Assembly (NCBI GenBank): GCA_002633005.1
Contig: NMRA01000680.1
Location: 73,913 to 137,912 of the forward strand
Source of the DNA: Phoronis australis
Lineage: Eukaryota; Phoronida; Phoronidae
DNA: 64,000 nt
Reading direction: 5' to 3'
In this document: positions 24,201 to 34,753 of the stretch, piece by piece
Position numbering within the stretch: the first letter of the stretch is position 1
Layout: the number at the start of each line of letters is the position of its first letter
Translations under genes and position numbers: made by a program
The notes under the pieces: model-generated
What the model saw: only the letters and a program-made list of their open reading frames with translations
The model's database searches: none
What the model was told of the DNA's origin: nothing

Positions 24201-25865
24201 CAATTTGCAGCACTCCTCCTCGCTCAGTGCACAATGGCTCTGCATCTGCGGTCGGGTGATGTCATACATTGCAATAGGCTGTTGATCAAGGGTTGCACAG
24301 TAGAGAAATTGCTAAGTGCGCAGAGCACTTAAAACTGGTTTGGGACGCCTGAGAAAAAACCAACCTTCCACAAGTCTTTTTGATAAAACTTTGCTTGTCC
24401 ATGTAGCCCAGCGCGCCAGGCTCTCCAGCGAGAGTAAAGCACAAGCCAAGGGTTTAGCTCAACACCATGAGCGATGAAACCCTGCTTTGCTGCTTCTATC
24501 ACCTACAACAAGAATTGGTGAACACCATGAGCTAATTAGAGACGAGTCATACAACTTCATACTGAGGCTTTTGTTTAGGTCATAAAATAGCTCCATCAAG
24601 CAACTGAATAGTGATGGTGAATAATAAAATAACTACATACATCTGTAATTAAACCTTAGTCACAACATGACTCACGTAATCTGTATGTCCATCACACTCA
24701 CAAATTAAAATACAAATATCAAGCTTATAAAATATGGTTAGCTTTATTTCTACATTACAGACTTGCAGAAAATGAAAAACTGTCTTACACATAAGAATCT
24801 AAAATGATAAAACGTTAATTAGAAAGTTATAAAATCATTATATTATCTTCGGCGACAGCAATACAGCTGCCCTCTCAAGGCCTACTTATCAGGTTTTCTT
24901 GTGTGAAATACAGCTATCACCACATTAGCAATAAATGACTGGCTAAAATAAATTAATATACCGTGAACTAAAATTGATGATTTGTAATACTTCTAGGGTT
25001 CTGAACATGAATTCGGGGAAAACATTTAAATCCGGATCATTTTTGCTCAACAAAATAAGGTAAAAACAATAAACAAAGGTGTGTCAGGCTTTGGATCTCT
25101 GGAACCTGTTGACGAATGGATTAAATTGCTATCTGGATTTAGCCTCGATTTAGAAATGGCTGTGATCTGGAGTTTAACCAATGTGGATGATTTCTGTAAT
25201 GAATAAGTACAACAATGTATTTTGAACTGCGAGCAAGAAATAGGTAGCCAAATTAGGTCAATACTTGACCTCGAAGTATGGTCTCATTTTTACCAAACAC
25301 ACTTAAAAGAGCAAACACAAAAATTGAGAATCAAACAATACTTTAAAAATCTATGCACTGCTACTAGTATTTAGGAAAAGCTGAAGTCAAATTTAATCCA
25401 AAATAAATCAAGTGGTAAATCTTCCCATTGAAACAATCACTGACTTACTATAATACATTATTTATAAAATCAAAATAAAAAGGTTCCACCTAAAATAATG
25501 AACCTGTTAAAATGATGGTTTTAAAAGATGGAGCTACATGAAAGTTTATCCCATCAATAAACTGACCTACTGTATCCCTCCGAGTGTGAAGGTTTACTTA
25601 CAATGCGACCATCACCACTGCCAATGTCAAGCAGCCTTCCTCGAGGCAATGGATTCAACAGCTTCATCACATTCTTGACTTGTTGATCTGTGGCTGGCAC
25701 AAATGGTAGACAAATCTTGCGTAGTGCAGGTATGACAAATGGTGCCGCAACTGCATAGACCGTGGTAAAAACAGCTCCACACACACCTAAAATCACAGCC
25801 CCAGTTGTAGTCAGCCTGCGATGGTGGTTACTAGGCTGACAATGGATGCAATCTTCTTCCACCAT
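21073..25865 (-). CDS. ATPSCKMT: ATP synthase c subunit lysine N-methyltransferase (FAM173 family), 4 coding exons
   Basis: Spliced model on the minus strand: 25865-25602, 24502-24365, 23299-23249, 21249-21073, all phase 0, giving 209 residues, close to the roughly 200-230 typical of the family. Known vertebrate members trimethylate a lysine of the ATP synthase c subunit in mitochondria. Seen here: a hydrophobic segment at residues 22-46, the family hallmark [13 protein letters not shown] at 47-59, the SAM-binding motif [11 protein letters not shown] at 78-88, the acidic-loop motif [12 protein letters not shown], the central strand [11 protein letters not shown], and ACRFPLENW near the C terminus. 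The N terminus serves as both membrane anchor and targeting signal in relatives. Each exon boundary has GT/AG and protein continuity. FAM173A cannot be fully excluded, but the VIFGV.QM strand favours ATPSCKMT (FAM173B). Confidence 0.9.
21760..22400. repeat. Repeat family B, copy 1 (inside ATPSCKMT intron 3)
   Basis: Several diverged monomers of about 140 bp that share 'gccaaattt', 'aagatcctg', 'tttaggagatac', 'ttgccactagggg' and a final 'gtgggcgcataa'. The same family occurs at 38441-38966 and 42141-43135. It is the most degraded of the three blocks. Confidence 0.7.
23249..23299 (-). CDS. ATPSCKMT: ATPSCKMT coding exon 3 (51-nt microexon)
   Basis: 17 codons, [17 protein letters not shown], between acceptor ATGTTTCAG and donor ATG|GTACGT. 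The sequence matches the family's conserved strand after the DLWK motif. It is too short to be picked up by frame length alone. Confidence 0.88.
24365..24502 (-). CDS. ATPSCKMT: ATPSCKMT coding exon 2
   Basis: 46 codons starting VIEAAKQGF, directly continuing GDGRI. Acceptor TTCTTGTTGTAG, donor AAG|GTTGGT. It carries [16 protein letters not shown], the second cofactor-pocket region typical of the family, and ends FYQKDLWK. Confidence 0.9.
25602..25865 (-). CDS. ATPSCKMT: ATPSCKMT coding exon 1
   Basis: 88 codons from ATG 25865-25863 to ...GDGRI, then the perfect donor GTAAGT at 25601. A pyrimidine-rich acceptor, TTCTGTTGTAG, ends four bases before the ATG, so transcription starts further upstream. 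It contains the membrane segment and SAM motif I. Confidence 0.9.
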
Positions 25866-28298
25866 ATTACTACAACAGAATTATCTCAGTAGCATGAGAT
25901 TACATGAAGAATGAATAGATCTCACTACAAAGGTTTCTGAAACTTTATGGAATGCTTTTTATAAAGCCACAATAAACATGTGTTCAAGTGTTAAAAGTAC
26001 CAATTTTCTTTACAAGCATATTTTCTCATCCAAAGTCACACGGTTGTTTTAATTTTTTTTTATTTGCCCAGTTTAGGTGAGCAGGAACAGGTCTAGGACT
26101 CCCTTGTCTTATTTTACAATCAGTTCGTAGAATTCAACTAAAATAAAATATACTTACAAAATGGGTTTTAACAAAAAAATGAATCTAGAATCATTTGTAC
26201 TACATACATAAATTTTGGAGAAGACAGGGAACAGTAATTTACAAAATGTAATTTTACATTGATATTAAATCTGTCATTGTTTAACATCGAACTTGACCAG
26301 TTCTAAATTTTTTTTCAGAACAGTAATATAGGGGCAATTGCGTTTGTGACGGACGTACAATCAAATAACATTTTGATCAATTGTGAAAAAATGTTCATCC
26401 TAGGAAAATAATTAATACATCAATTGATAGGTCTCACTGATAGCTTTCAAAGCATGTGTCAACTTTTCCCCTATCTTTTAATGTGACTGAGAAAATTGCC
26501 CCTAAAGGGGTGTGACGGACGTACGCAGCGAATTTGAATTTTTTTTTAAATTGTTTAACGTTAGTTTTCTGTGAGTTGCATTAAGTATCAATGATTTAGT
26601 AGAATGTTTGCAAAGTACAAAACACTAATTTCTTGATGATATCTTCAGACAAATTTTTGTCAGACAGCTCAATATAAGTTGAGTTAGTGTGACGGACGGA
26701 CATGACGAATGTACACTCTGAATTTCTGTTTGTTGTGACTAAGATATCAATTCAGAATGATTCAAACTTCTGCATTATTTAAGCTATTGGTATTTTGGTA
26801 ATAATTCAATTTTTTATTTAAAATGTACCTATGACCTTTTGCACGAAATCATCACACTGGTAGTCCTATGCTAGGAATATACTCTAGGATTTTTACTTTT
26901 CAATACATTTGATTCAAAATATAAACCAAGCCTCTAAAAGCTTGACTTCACTATGCAGATAGTAAGCAATATAGATGGAAATGAGAGTAATAAAACCATT
27001 TTGTATTTGACAACGATTAGTTACCAAGAAGACCTGTTTTTTATTCTTAAATAGTCAATACTAATTCAAAACTAATATGTAAATGTGACTCTCAAAATAT
27101 AAAATGAGAAATAAAGTGTAAATCATTACTAATCACTGTCATAAAAATGCCTTGTAATTGTTTTTATAAATTAGAGCTTGTGCTAAGCTTGTACAAAATT
27201 ATTCTTTGGACCATGCCGTTGATGGTGCTGATGCATGCCAATGTAAGTAATAATGGTGATGTTTTAAAAGTATTAGTAACTGGACTTCAGCATCTTCCAA
27301 AAAAGTGTGAAGCATGGTTTGGTAGATACATGTAGCATCCACTTCCGGCATTCATGTTTTGATTCACATCACCCGTGTTGTCTGCCAGTGTGAAAACAAT
27401 ACATCTTAATAATTTAATTGATTAAGGATTATGATTTAGGAATATGTAGAACTATCTTATCAGATGTTGGTTTCTATTTTATTAGTGATTTAGCGTGGTT
27501 AAGTTTTCATTCAGCTCTTTAACTCATGCCTTCTTTTCAAATTTAAAAAAAAAGGCTTTAAATAACGTAACATCACAGGACGCGCAGGTACAATTATGAA
27601 TTTCCTGATCCACGATGGGATTTTTTTGAGTTTCAAAGAATATTCTGACATTTATTTATTCTTCTCCCAGTTACAACTGTTCTTGCCATGTTCTCCAACC
27701 ATTTCCTCTATTGTTCCTAAATGCTGGTTTAATATCCTCGAAGCTCAGGAGAAAAAAATTAGTCTAATTCTTAAAAAGATTGGGGCATAAAAATATGTCA
27801 CATGAGACAATGTAATCACTAGCAATGAAATAATTGCATACAAGCCACCCAATGACCAAATACACTGAAAAACACAAAAAACACAAAAAGAGTGACTACA
27901 GTCATTGAGGGTATGACAAAAATGCTCAATAAAGTAGGTGACAGGTTCCTATGCTTAAAAATGCCTAATATCAGCTTTTTCAACACAAAAGACACCATAG
28001 CAGGCCAGAGAAGATATAACATGTTGATTCCAGGGCATTACCAACTTGGCATGTATTCCTTTAGGTCTCTTGTTATTAAAACTCTAGAGCACTGCATCAT
28101 GAATTTCCCAAAAGCTAAGTATTTCTTTACAAACATGGGATGCGAACACAAAAACAATTTAGATTTTTTCAAAAAGCTACTGGCGTAAGGATGCCATATG
28201 GAGCGATTACCGTCTCTAATGTAGCCAGTTGAGACAGTGTCGATGGTACTGTCCACACAACAGTGCACAGGCACAGCTAGAACTTGCTGGCAATTAAA
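25866..28298. other. Upstream region of ATPSCKMT, probably 5' intron; no other gene
   Basis: Starts with the acceptor just upstream of the ATPSCKMT ATG and contains the GACGGACG repeat. A 98-residue plus-strand frame at 27892-28188 has no recognisable domain and is not called. Confidence 0.45.
26345..26698. repeat. Three spaced TGTGACGGACG motifs
   Basis: TGTGACGGACGTAC at 26345-26358 and 26511-26524, and TGTGACGGACG at 26688-26698, spaced 166 and 177 bases. The text between is only loosely similar. These may be the residue of a tandem repeat with a period of about 170 bp. Confidence 0.75.
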
Positions 28299-28604
28299 TG
28301 CGAAGGCAACCTTTTTTCATGTCATTTTTAGCAAAAATAAGGTTCGTTGATTATCTCAGACATACTTTTCACTTAATTACAACTTTTTGTTATCTAATTA
28401 ATTATTCGTTCTCTACTTTGGAAGTGATGTTTTGGGAGGCAAGAATTTCATGCCAATTTCTTTTCATATGGTCTAACTATAAGAGCTGTCGAGTCTGTCA
28501 TTGTTCTACCCCTGTTGTGATAAGTTCAGTCGTCGTTTGCTCTTGTTTATGAGTCAGTCAACATGCCACAATGCTGTGGCATACCGGGATGTACTCATTA
28601 TCGC
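28299..28604 (+). mobile_element. Repeat family A, copy 2, with THAP-like start
   Basis: Runs from 'gcgaaggcaaccttttttc' to 'cattatcg'. The last 42 bases encode MPQCCGIPGCTHYR. Similarity to copy 3 stops right there, so both copies share a 5' edge and a 3' edge. The cassette looks like a transposon end, promoter and first codons of a C2CH (THAP-like) zinc-finger protein. Confidence 0.7.
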
Positions 28605-28751
28605 TCAGAGTCTGTAAGCAGCCCTGCTGCGATGTTGAGTAGTGGGAGTGAATACAGGCCCAGTTTGACACCCAGTGAGCAGGGCAGTTCATTGTTCAAC
28701 GAACAGATTGGTAAGCCAAACTCTGATAAGTTTATTATGGACTTGTCTTAA
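28563..28751 (+). pseudogene. Truncated THAP-like N-terminal coding fragment
   Basis: A 62-codon frame begins MPQCCGIPGCTHYR. An initial M-P followed by C-x-x-x-x-C is how THAP DNA-binding domains begin, and THAP domains head P-element-like transposases. After codon 14 the frame loses similarity to its sister copy and shows none of the later THAP residues (central W, second C-x-x-H, AVPTIF-type end). Only the first codons are credible; the rest is probably flanking sequence. Confidence 0.3.
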
Positions 28752-30366
28752 GTATAGACAGATTCCATTACAGAAACTGCCGAAATCCTGGGGAGCGCCA
28801 TATTGAGGTCACGACATTACAGGCATGCTAGACTAAACACTGGGTCAGTACAGCCTGTCTGTAAACAAGCCTTCTGAGCTGGTGTGCCTGTTTGTGTTTT
28901 GTATTTTGTAGCAGATCAGCTGATTTGAAATCATTGATGGGGGGTAAAACCTAAAGCCAGTACAAATCACACAATACTGCAAAGTATATGGTTGCAATGG
29001 CACCAAAAATGGGTACACCATGTACGTATCTAAGCATCTGGGGGGCAGGGGTAGTGACAAATACATTGTTCAAAAATCTGGATTTCTGAAATACTTTTAC
29101 CTAAAGACAAACTTATGGCAGATAGAGGTTTTACTACTGAACTCCTGCGACGAGTTAAGTTAAACATACCAGCTTTCACCAAAGGCAAGTCACACCTCAG
29201 TAAAAAGGTATGACAAAAACGTCTACAGAGCATTTCCACAGTAAGAATCCATTTGGAGCGAGCAATATGGAGACTTAAAAGTTTTCAAAATTTTGAGTAC
29301 CAGTATTCTAGTGTAAAGCACAGAACCAGTGGATAACTACTTGATTTTATGTGCTGGGCTTGTGAACCTACTTGCTGATCTGATCACAGATCAAAATTTG
29401 GAAGACATGGACTAACGTCCGCAGTTTTTAAGTTGCCCATTCTAAGTGGTAACATGTACTGTTTCAAGAAATTTCTGAAAGTAAAATGTATGCAACTGTG
29501 CAACAGTTTGCTCAACAAAGCTTTCTGTGCAGCACATCTACGTTATAATAAAGTCATTGTCACGAACTTTAAAATTAGCGCCTACGTAAATAAACTGAAG
29601 GTGGTGCTTCTGTTTGGCCTAAAACAAATGTGATCAAGGTCATTGTCAGTTGTGTACATAACTAGTTTTGCTTTCTTAGTACAAAACATGGTTGTTGACA
29701 CCATTTTTTAAATGAACTGCTTGATGTGGGTATCACCAGGATAGTAATGTGGTGCAATGAGTGAACTAAGTGACTAAAGGAAACAATCTTAATGACAGCT
29801 TGTTAAGATTGTTTTAGTGATTAAGTTCAACTAATGGAGATCATACGAAATTCATCACAATGTTGCAATATTAGGAAATGGTTATTTGGCCCTGGGATGT
29901 TTCTGTGAACACTGTGTCATCTTGTTTTCGTGTGTGGATAGATTCCAGGGGACAGTTCAGCCTCAGGAAAGTAAACAGTACATGACCAATGCTGGAGCAG
30001 ATCCATTTGAAATAATTAAAACCCAAGTTAGAATAACAAACAAACAACAAATTCATGTCAGATCACATATTTAATAAAACACAAACCTTATAAAACCCAG
30101 GGATATGACTTTGAATAGCTCACTACCATGCTGAATAGCTGTGCTGTTTTTGTTTTGAGCATTCGTGTAACGACTGACTTTGGTATGCAAAGCCTGTGGC
30201 TGTTATGTAAACTATAGTATGAAGTTACACGATCTCTGTCTATTAGGGCTATTTAGAAGGTGCCAGATGTGTGGCAAAGGAGTTTGGTGGGCTCAGGTCA
30301 CTATCCAGTTGGAGTGTGTCGCGGAACACTGGGGCAAGTGGGACAGTTGTTCCTCTGTCCGTGAGC
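28752..30366. other. Non-coding stretch between two family A copies
   Basis: No gene motif was found. The flanking family A copies point toward each other (plus on the left, minus on the right). I saw no transposase coding between them, so they are probably two independent solo ends rather than one element. Confidence 0.4.
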
Positions 30367-30666
30367 CGATAATGAGTACATCGCGGTATGCAGCAACAGT
30401 GTGGCATGTTGACTGCCTCGTAAACAAAAGCAAACAACGACCGAACTTATCACAACCGAGATAGAACAATAACAACTTGTCAGCACTCACAGTCAGACTA
30501 TATAAAAATAAATTGGCGCGAAATTCTTGCCTCCCAAAACGTCACTTCCGGAGTAGAGGGCGAGTAATTGTTTAAATTACCAAAAAGCAGTAATCAAGTG
30601 AAAAATATGGCTGGAATAATCAACGAATCTTGGCTAAAAATGCCATGAAAAAAGGTTGCCTTCGCT
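30367..30666 (-). mobile_element. Repeat family A, copy 3, with THAP-like start
   Basis: Minus-strand mirror of copy 2. It starts at 'gcgaaggcaacc', passes 'gacgttttgggaggcaag' and reaches an ATG at 30437 that begins MPHCCCIPRCTHYR. Homology to copy 2 ends at the same codon. The frame remains open to 30249 but with unrelated sequence. Confidence 0.7.
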
Positions 30667-33600
30667 TCGACTTTAACTAGTTTAACGACGGTCGAGTCTC
30701 CGTATATCTTGCCTTGTAACTCAGTCCACATCGTTCTTTCGAGAATCACGTTTCACTTTCTTACTTTTATTGTAACATTTTAACTCATTTAGTGAGGAAA
30801 TGTATGAATCCAACCGATTAAGCCCAACTCAAGCCAATATTACCTGCATCCTGTGGAAGCTGCCATTAGTCGAACAGCACCACCTATCGTGAACTTATTA
30901 CGCGCCATCTCGTGGCAATTCTCATTATCACGTCATTCGATGCTTCGGCAGTGCATGGCTGCTTACCGTGCCTTCATCAAATCATGTACACTTTGCATTC
31001 GAGCCGCATGAAAAGCCTACTTTGCAATCGTTGTAACCAGTGAGGTTGTTAGAGGTTTCACAGAAATGTTGGTGCGTGACTTTTGAAAATATCTCCGGTA
31101 AAATTTTAATTACTTGTTATGTAGTACTATTGACATGAATGTACCCCAAAGACCTTCGACCGACAATCGGTGTCGACTTAAATCACGCCAATTAACATGA
31201 CAATGAAAACAGACACCATAAATGTTCTGTGTTATTTTCTTTTGTATTTGTTTATTTAGATAAAAAAACACGTCGCACTGCCTTTCGCATCCAGTTCTGT
31301 GGAAAAAGTAGCGATGTCATGAGACAGGCTATACTGACCGGCATTTGGTCGGGGTTTAGATACCCCAAAGCCTAAGCAAGTCCGCCGGACAGTGACTGAC
31401 ACGTCTTTATCGATTCACATGTCCATGCTCTTGGCTTAGCCGCAAAACTGAAGCCGAAAAACCATTCGGTAACTCAGTGGATTCCTCTAATAATTCATAT
31501 AGATTTTAAAAAATCAGACGGCTACACGCCGGTGGGTTCCATCGAAACAGGAACCCCGGTGTAAAACCCGGGACTCGAAAAAATTGTCCGAGTTTCCTGT
31601 CTAATCCCAATGATTCCTGTTTAAAGGGTCGGGGATGCTGTTTTTCCCGCTGGTTAGCTGTTTCGAAGCCTGGTGAGGTGCACCGGAGTCTGTTTTCGAC
31701 TCAGGGATAGTCTCATGTGTTTCACTAAAACCGCCGGGGGTTTCTGATTCGAAGGGATACCCTGTACTAGGCCTAATTACTTTTCAATTTTAGAATAGTC
31801 ATGTTGGTCGTTTGCGTTACAGTGTATTGTTAGATTTTTTACATTAAAAATCATACACTAACCAGGCGTGTTAGTTTACAGCCGCAAAAGATGAACACAT
31901 CCAGCACGCCGTTCTGCAAAGCCCGTGAATCTAGTAGCGACTAGCTCACTCATTCAATTTGTGACGGCGCCGTAAAGTCCTTGATGTGCCGGGGACTTCA
32001 CTGGATACCCTGCTGGTAAACGGTACAGGTTTCTTCATCCACTTGCGAGCAAATCTTGTTAGCGGTATTTGCCTAGCGTACATTGCAGTCCGAGGGGTGG
32101 CCGGGCTTCAGACGTGTGAAGAAAATTACTTCATTTCTTCAAAAAAAAAAAAAAACAAAAAAAAACGGAAGCTGGGCGACGATGTAGAAACAGAAGCTGC
32201 TGATGACATGTATATGTCAATGGAAGCCCTATTGAATCATTCAGAAACTCAAAATTCTCTCTTTGTCAAACATTAAAATTACAACAATTTACAAAGGAAG
32301 CGCGTGGTAAATGCCAACACGAAAAAGGCATTTGGTCTTTTCGGCAACTAAAAACTGTTTTAAAAAGAACAACTACGAACTGGTTGCACAACAGATAACG
32401 CTTTAAATAAACATTACGGAAAAAAGCTGGTTCGCGAGCGCTGTGGTCCATCGCCGGAAACAAGTATGTCTTTTAGCAACTTGTAGAAGTTAATTGGTAG
32501 CGTGGTGGCGCAATGGAAGAGCACGCGCTCTCTAATCATAAATAATTTCCCATTTTTGAATAATTAGACCAAAGTAGAGCCGTCAAGGGCTGATTTTACT
32601 TTAGACATCAATGAAAATGCCTGTTTTCTGAAGCAGAGATAAAATTTTCCATTGGGCAGACGGGGAAACCACCCTCCCGACCTTCCCCATTGGTCGCCAC
32701 GCGCCTCAGTCCACAATCACGTTTAGCGCGATTGTCTACGAGAAAAAATTTCTGGTCCCCTTATAATATCCTAGATCTACCACTGCAACTAGTTACGTTT
32801 CCACTTCATTATTTTACTAGAGCACTCTGCATACAATCTTCAGGGAGACTTGGGTGATAACAGGCTCAACATATCGTCACTTATTGCGAGCACAGACTTG
32901 GCTTCAGATATTGATTTAATAATTAAGTCGGGACTATTTCCACATGAGGAAACATTCCGACGATAAAATTAGCCAAAAAGAGTTAGACTTCGGTTCTGTG
33001 GTACCCATTGACGAAGATGATATACAATGAACTGAATTACGTTTCTTTTGAGTAACTCTTTGAAGCGTTGAATGCGCGTCGCCAGTGCCTGCCTTTTACT
33101 AGTTGATGTCTCACGTTGATGATCAACACATGGATAAAATTTGCTTTAAAGACTGGGGAAAAGAAATCTTGGACTTACTGCGTGTGTTGAAACTTTTGTA
33201 AAACATATAATATTGTTTGAGCATCCTTGTCTTGATTTCGGGGCAACGTAAACGGACTAGGGTTTGTTACACAAGTAAAACCTTGTGGCCATTTTGCAAC
33301 AAACAGCACGATCTGTAGTTAGATCGGGTATTTCCGTCAGTCTCTTCCACTTTCCAAAAGTCACATGACTTGTCCATGTATGACAGAAGCTTGCACATGC
33401 GCCGGCAGAACTGCGACGAAATTTTTCAGTGAAATTCATCGGAAATATCAGTGGTCCGAACCACTACATCAAGTCATACGGAATAGATAGTCTTCGATTT
33501 TCAAAAAAACAGTGAATAATTAAAAAAACATGAAACACAAACATATTTTAAACAATTCCTAACGAAATTACTATCTCGCAACGTATAATGGAGATTTATT

Positions 33601-34655
33601 CATTTTCTCCTGTGAGGGAATTTCCACCGACGAAAAATCACAATCTCCCGATTACTGAAATACGCGGGAAGAAAATCTCTGTAATCACCACAGAGTTTCT
33701 AATGTTCCTCCCATAGCTGAGTGCCTGAAAAAATGGATATTAGCGGCAGATTATCGTGTGTGAACACACTCCGAATCTGAGGTCGAGACCACTTTATGAA
33801 GCAAGCCAGTAAAGCAAGAGATTTCTTAAAGCGAATTCCAAGTGGAGTTTAGAATATATTTGAAAACTACAATTCCTTTTAAACTAAATTACCACTTCAA
33901 TTGCTTGTAAAACGGGCTGGTACTTGAAGTCGCTATTGTTTTATGGTATGTCTAAGGCCACATTTTCCTTATTAGGGAAATGTGCCACTGCTTTATCTTG
34001 CCTTACCATGTAAGAAAACGTGACTTGTCTTGTCGGAGAAAAATCGACGAATTGACGAGCAATTGACAGATCACTGGTGCTTACGTTTTCACTAGTTTAA
34101 AGATCCTCACATTCAATAGGCAGGTTCATAAAGAAGACCGGTGCAAACGTACCTGCATTTCGACGTCATGTACCCTGTAAACCGTATTTATCTTCACACC
34201 TGATATCAGGTAAGAGTTGCACCTGCTTAACACTGTTTAACTCGTGTCTGTAAACTACAACTGGAAATCATATGCGGTCGTTTTTGTTTTTCTCCTTGGA
34301 TGTGTTTTATTGTCGAGTAATTCAAGAGACTGAGAAAAATTGTAAGGTCACGTGGCCTGTGTTGTGTAATTTACCAGTCTTTGAACTTTTGAGAAAACTC
34401 CCCAAGTGTATTCGAGATTTTATTCAGAACTTTATTGGTGGTCACACTTTCTAGAAAACTACTTCAAACATGTAGATGTTGCTTTTGTTTGAAATTTTGA
34501 GCAGGTCTGGTTGAGTACTTTGATTGCTCCCAAAACATGAGGACTTACTGCGCACGAGTAACTTTTAAAATTTATTCATCATCCACGTGGACTATTCCTA
34601 CAACCGTAACATTTCACGCAGTAGCACATAGACTGAGAAATCAATTTTAATTTAG
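30667..34655. other. Non-coding stretch; one lysine-rich frame not called
   Basis: The 31.3-32.0 kb part is richer in GC and CpG than its surroundings and might contain a distal promoter. A plus-strand frame at 31986-32276 contains a K-rich run caused by an A-tract and ends ETQNSLFVKH. It has no acceptor or homology that I recognise. A tRNA-like A-box fragment lies near 32499. Confidence 0.35.
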
Positions 34656-34661
34656 TTTATT
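34656..34661 (-). other. Poly(A) signal AATAAA for the LRR-Ig gene
   Basis: AATAAA on the minus strand, about 92 bases after the LRR-Ig stop codon. Position and exact hexamer fit, but no transcript evidence is available here. Confidence 0.5.
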
Positions 34662-34753
34662 TTTTCTGGGTATGCGAATTGAGGTTTAACGTGCGTGAAT
34701 GTTTACAGACATTTCAAGTTAAAACACAGTAACTGCACAGCAGATACGTCAAG

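Noticed and set aside
27892-28188. 98-codon plus-strand frame
   Set aside because: No domain, no splice or promoter support, AT-rich composition like its surroundings.
28299-30666. The two facing family A copies as the two ends of one intact transposon
   Set aside because: No transposase coding lies between them and both carry the same start-codon region, which a single element would carry only once.
31986-32276. Lysine-rich frame ending ETQNSLFVKH
   Set aside because: The K run is produced by an A-tract. No acceptor, no homologue recognised and no nearby partner exon.
32496-32560. tRNA-like 'tggcgcaatgg' A box
   Set aside because: No B box at the right distance and no anticodon arm or acceptor stem. 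At most a tRNA-derived SINE scrap.
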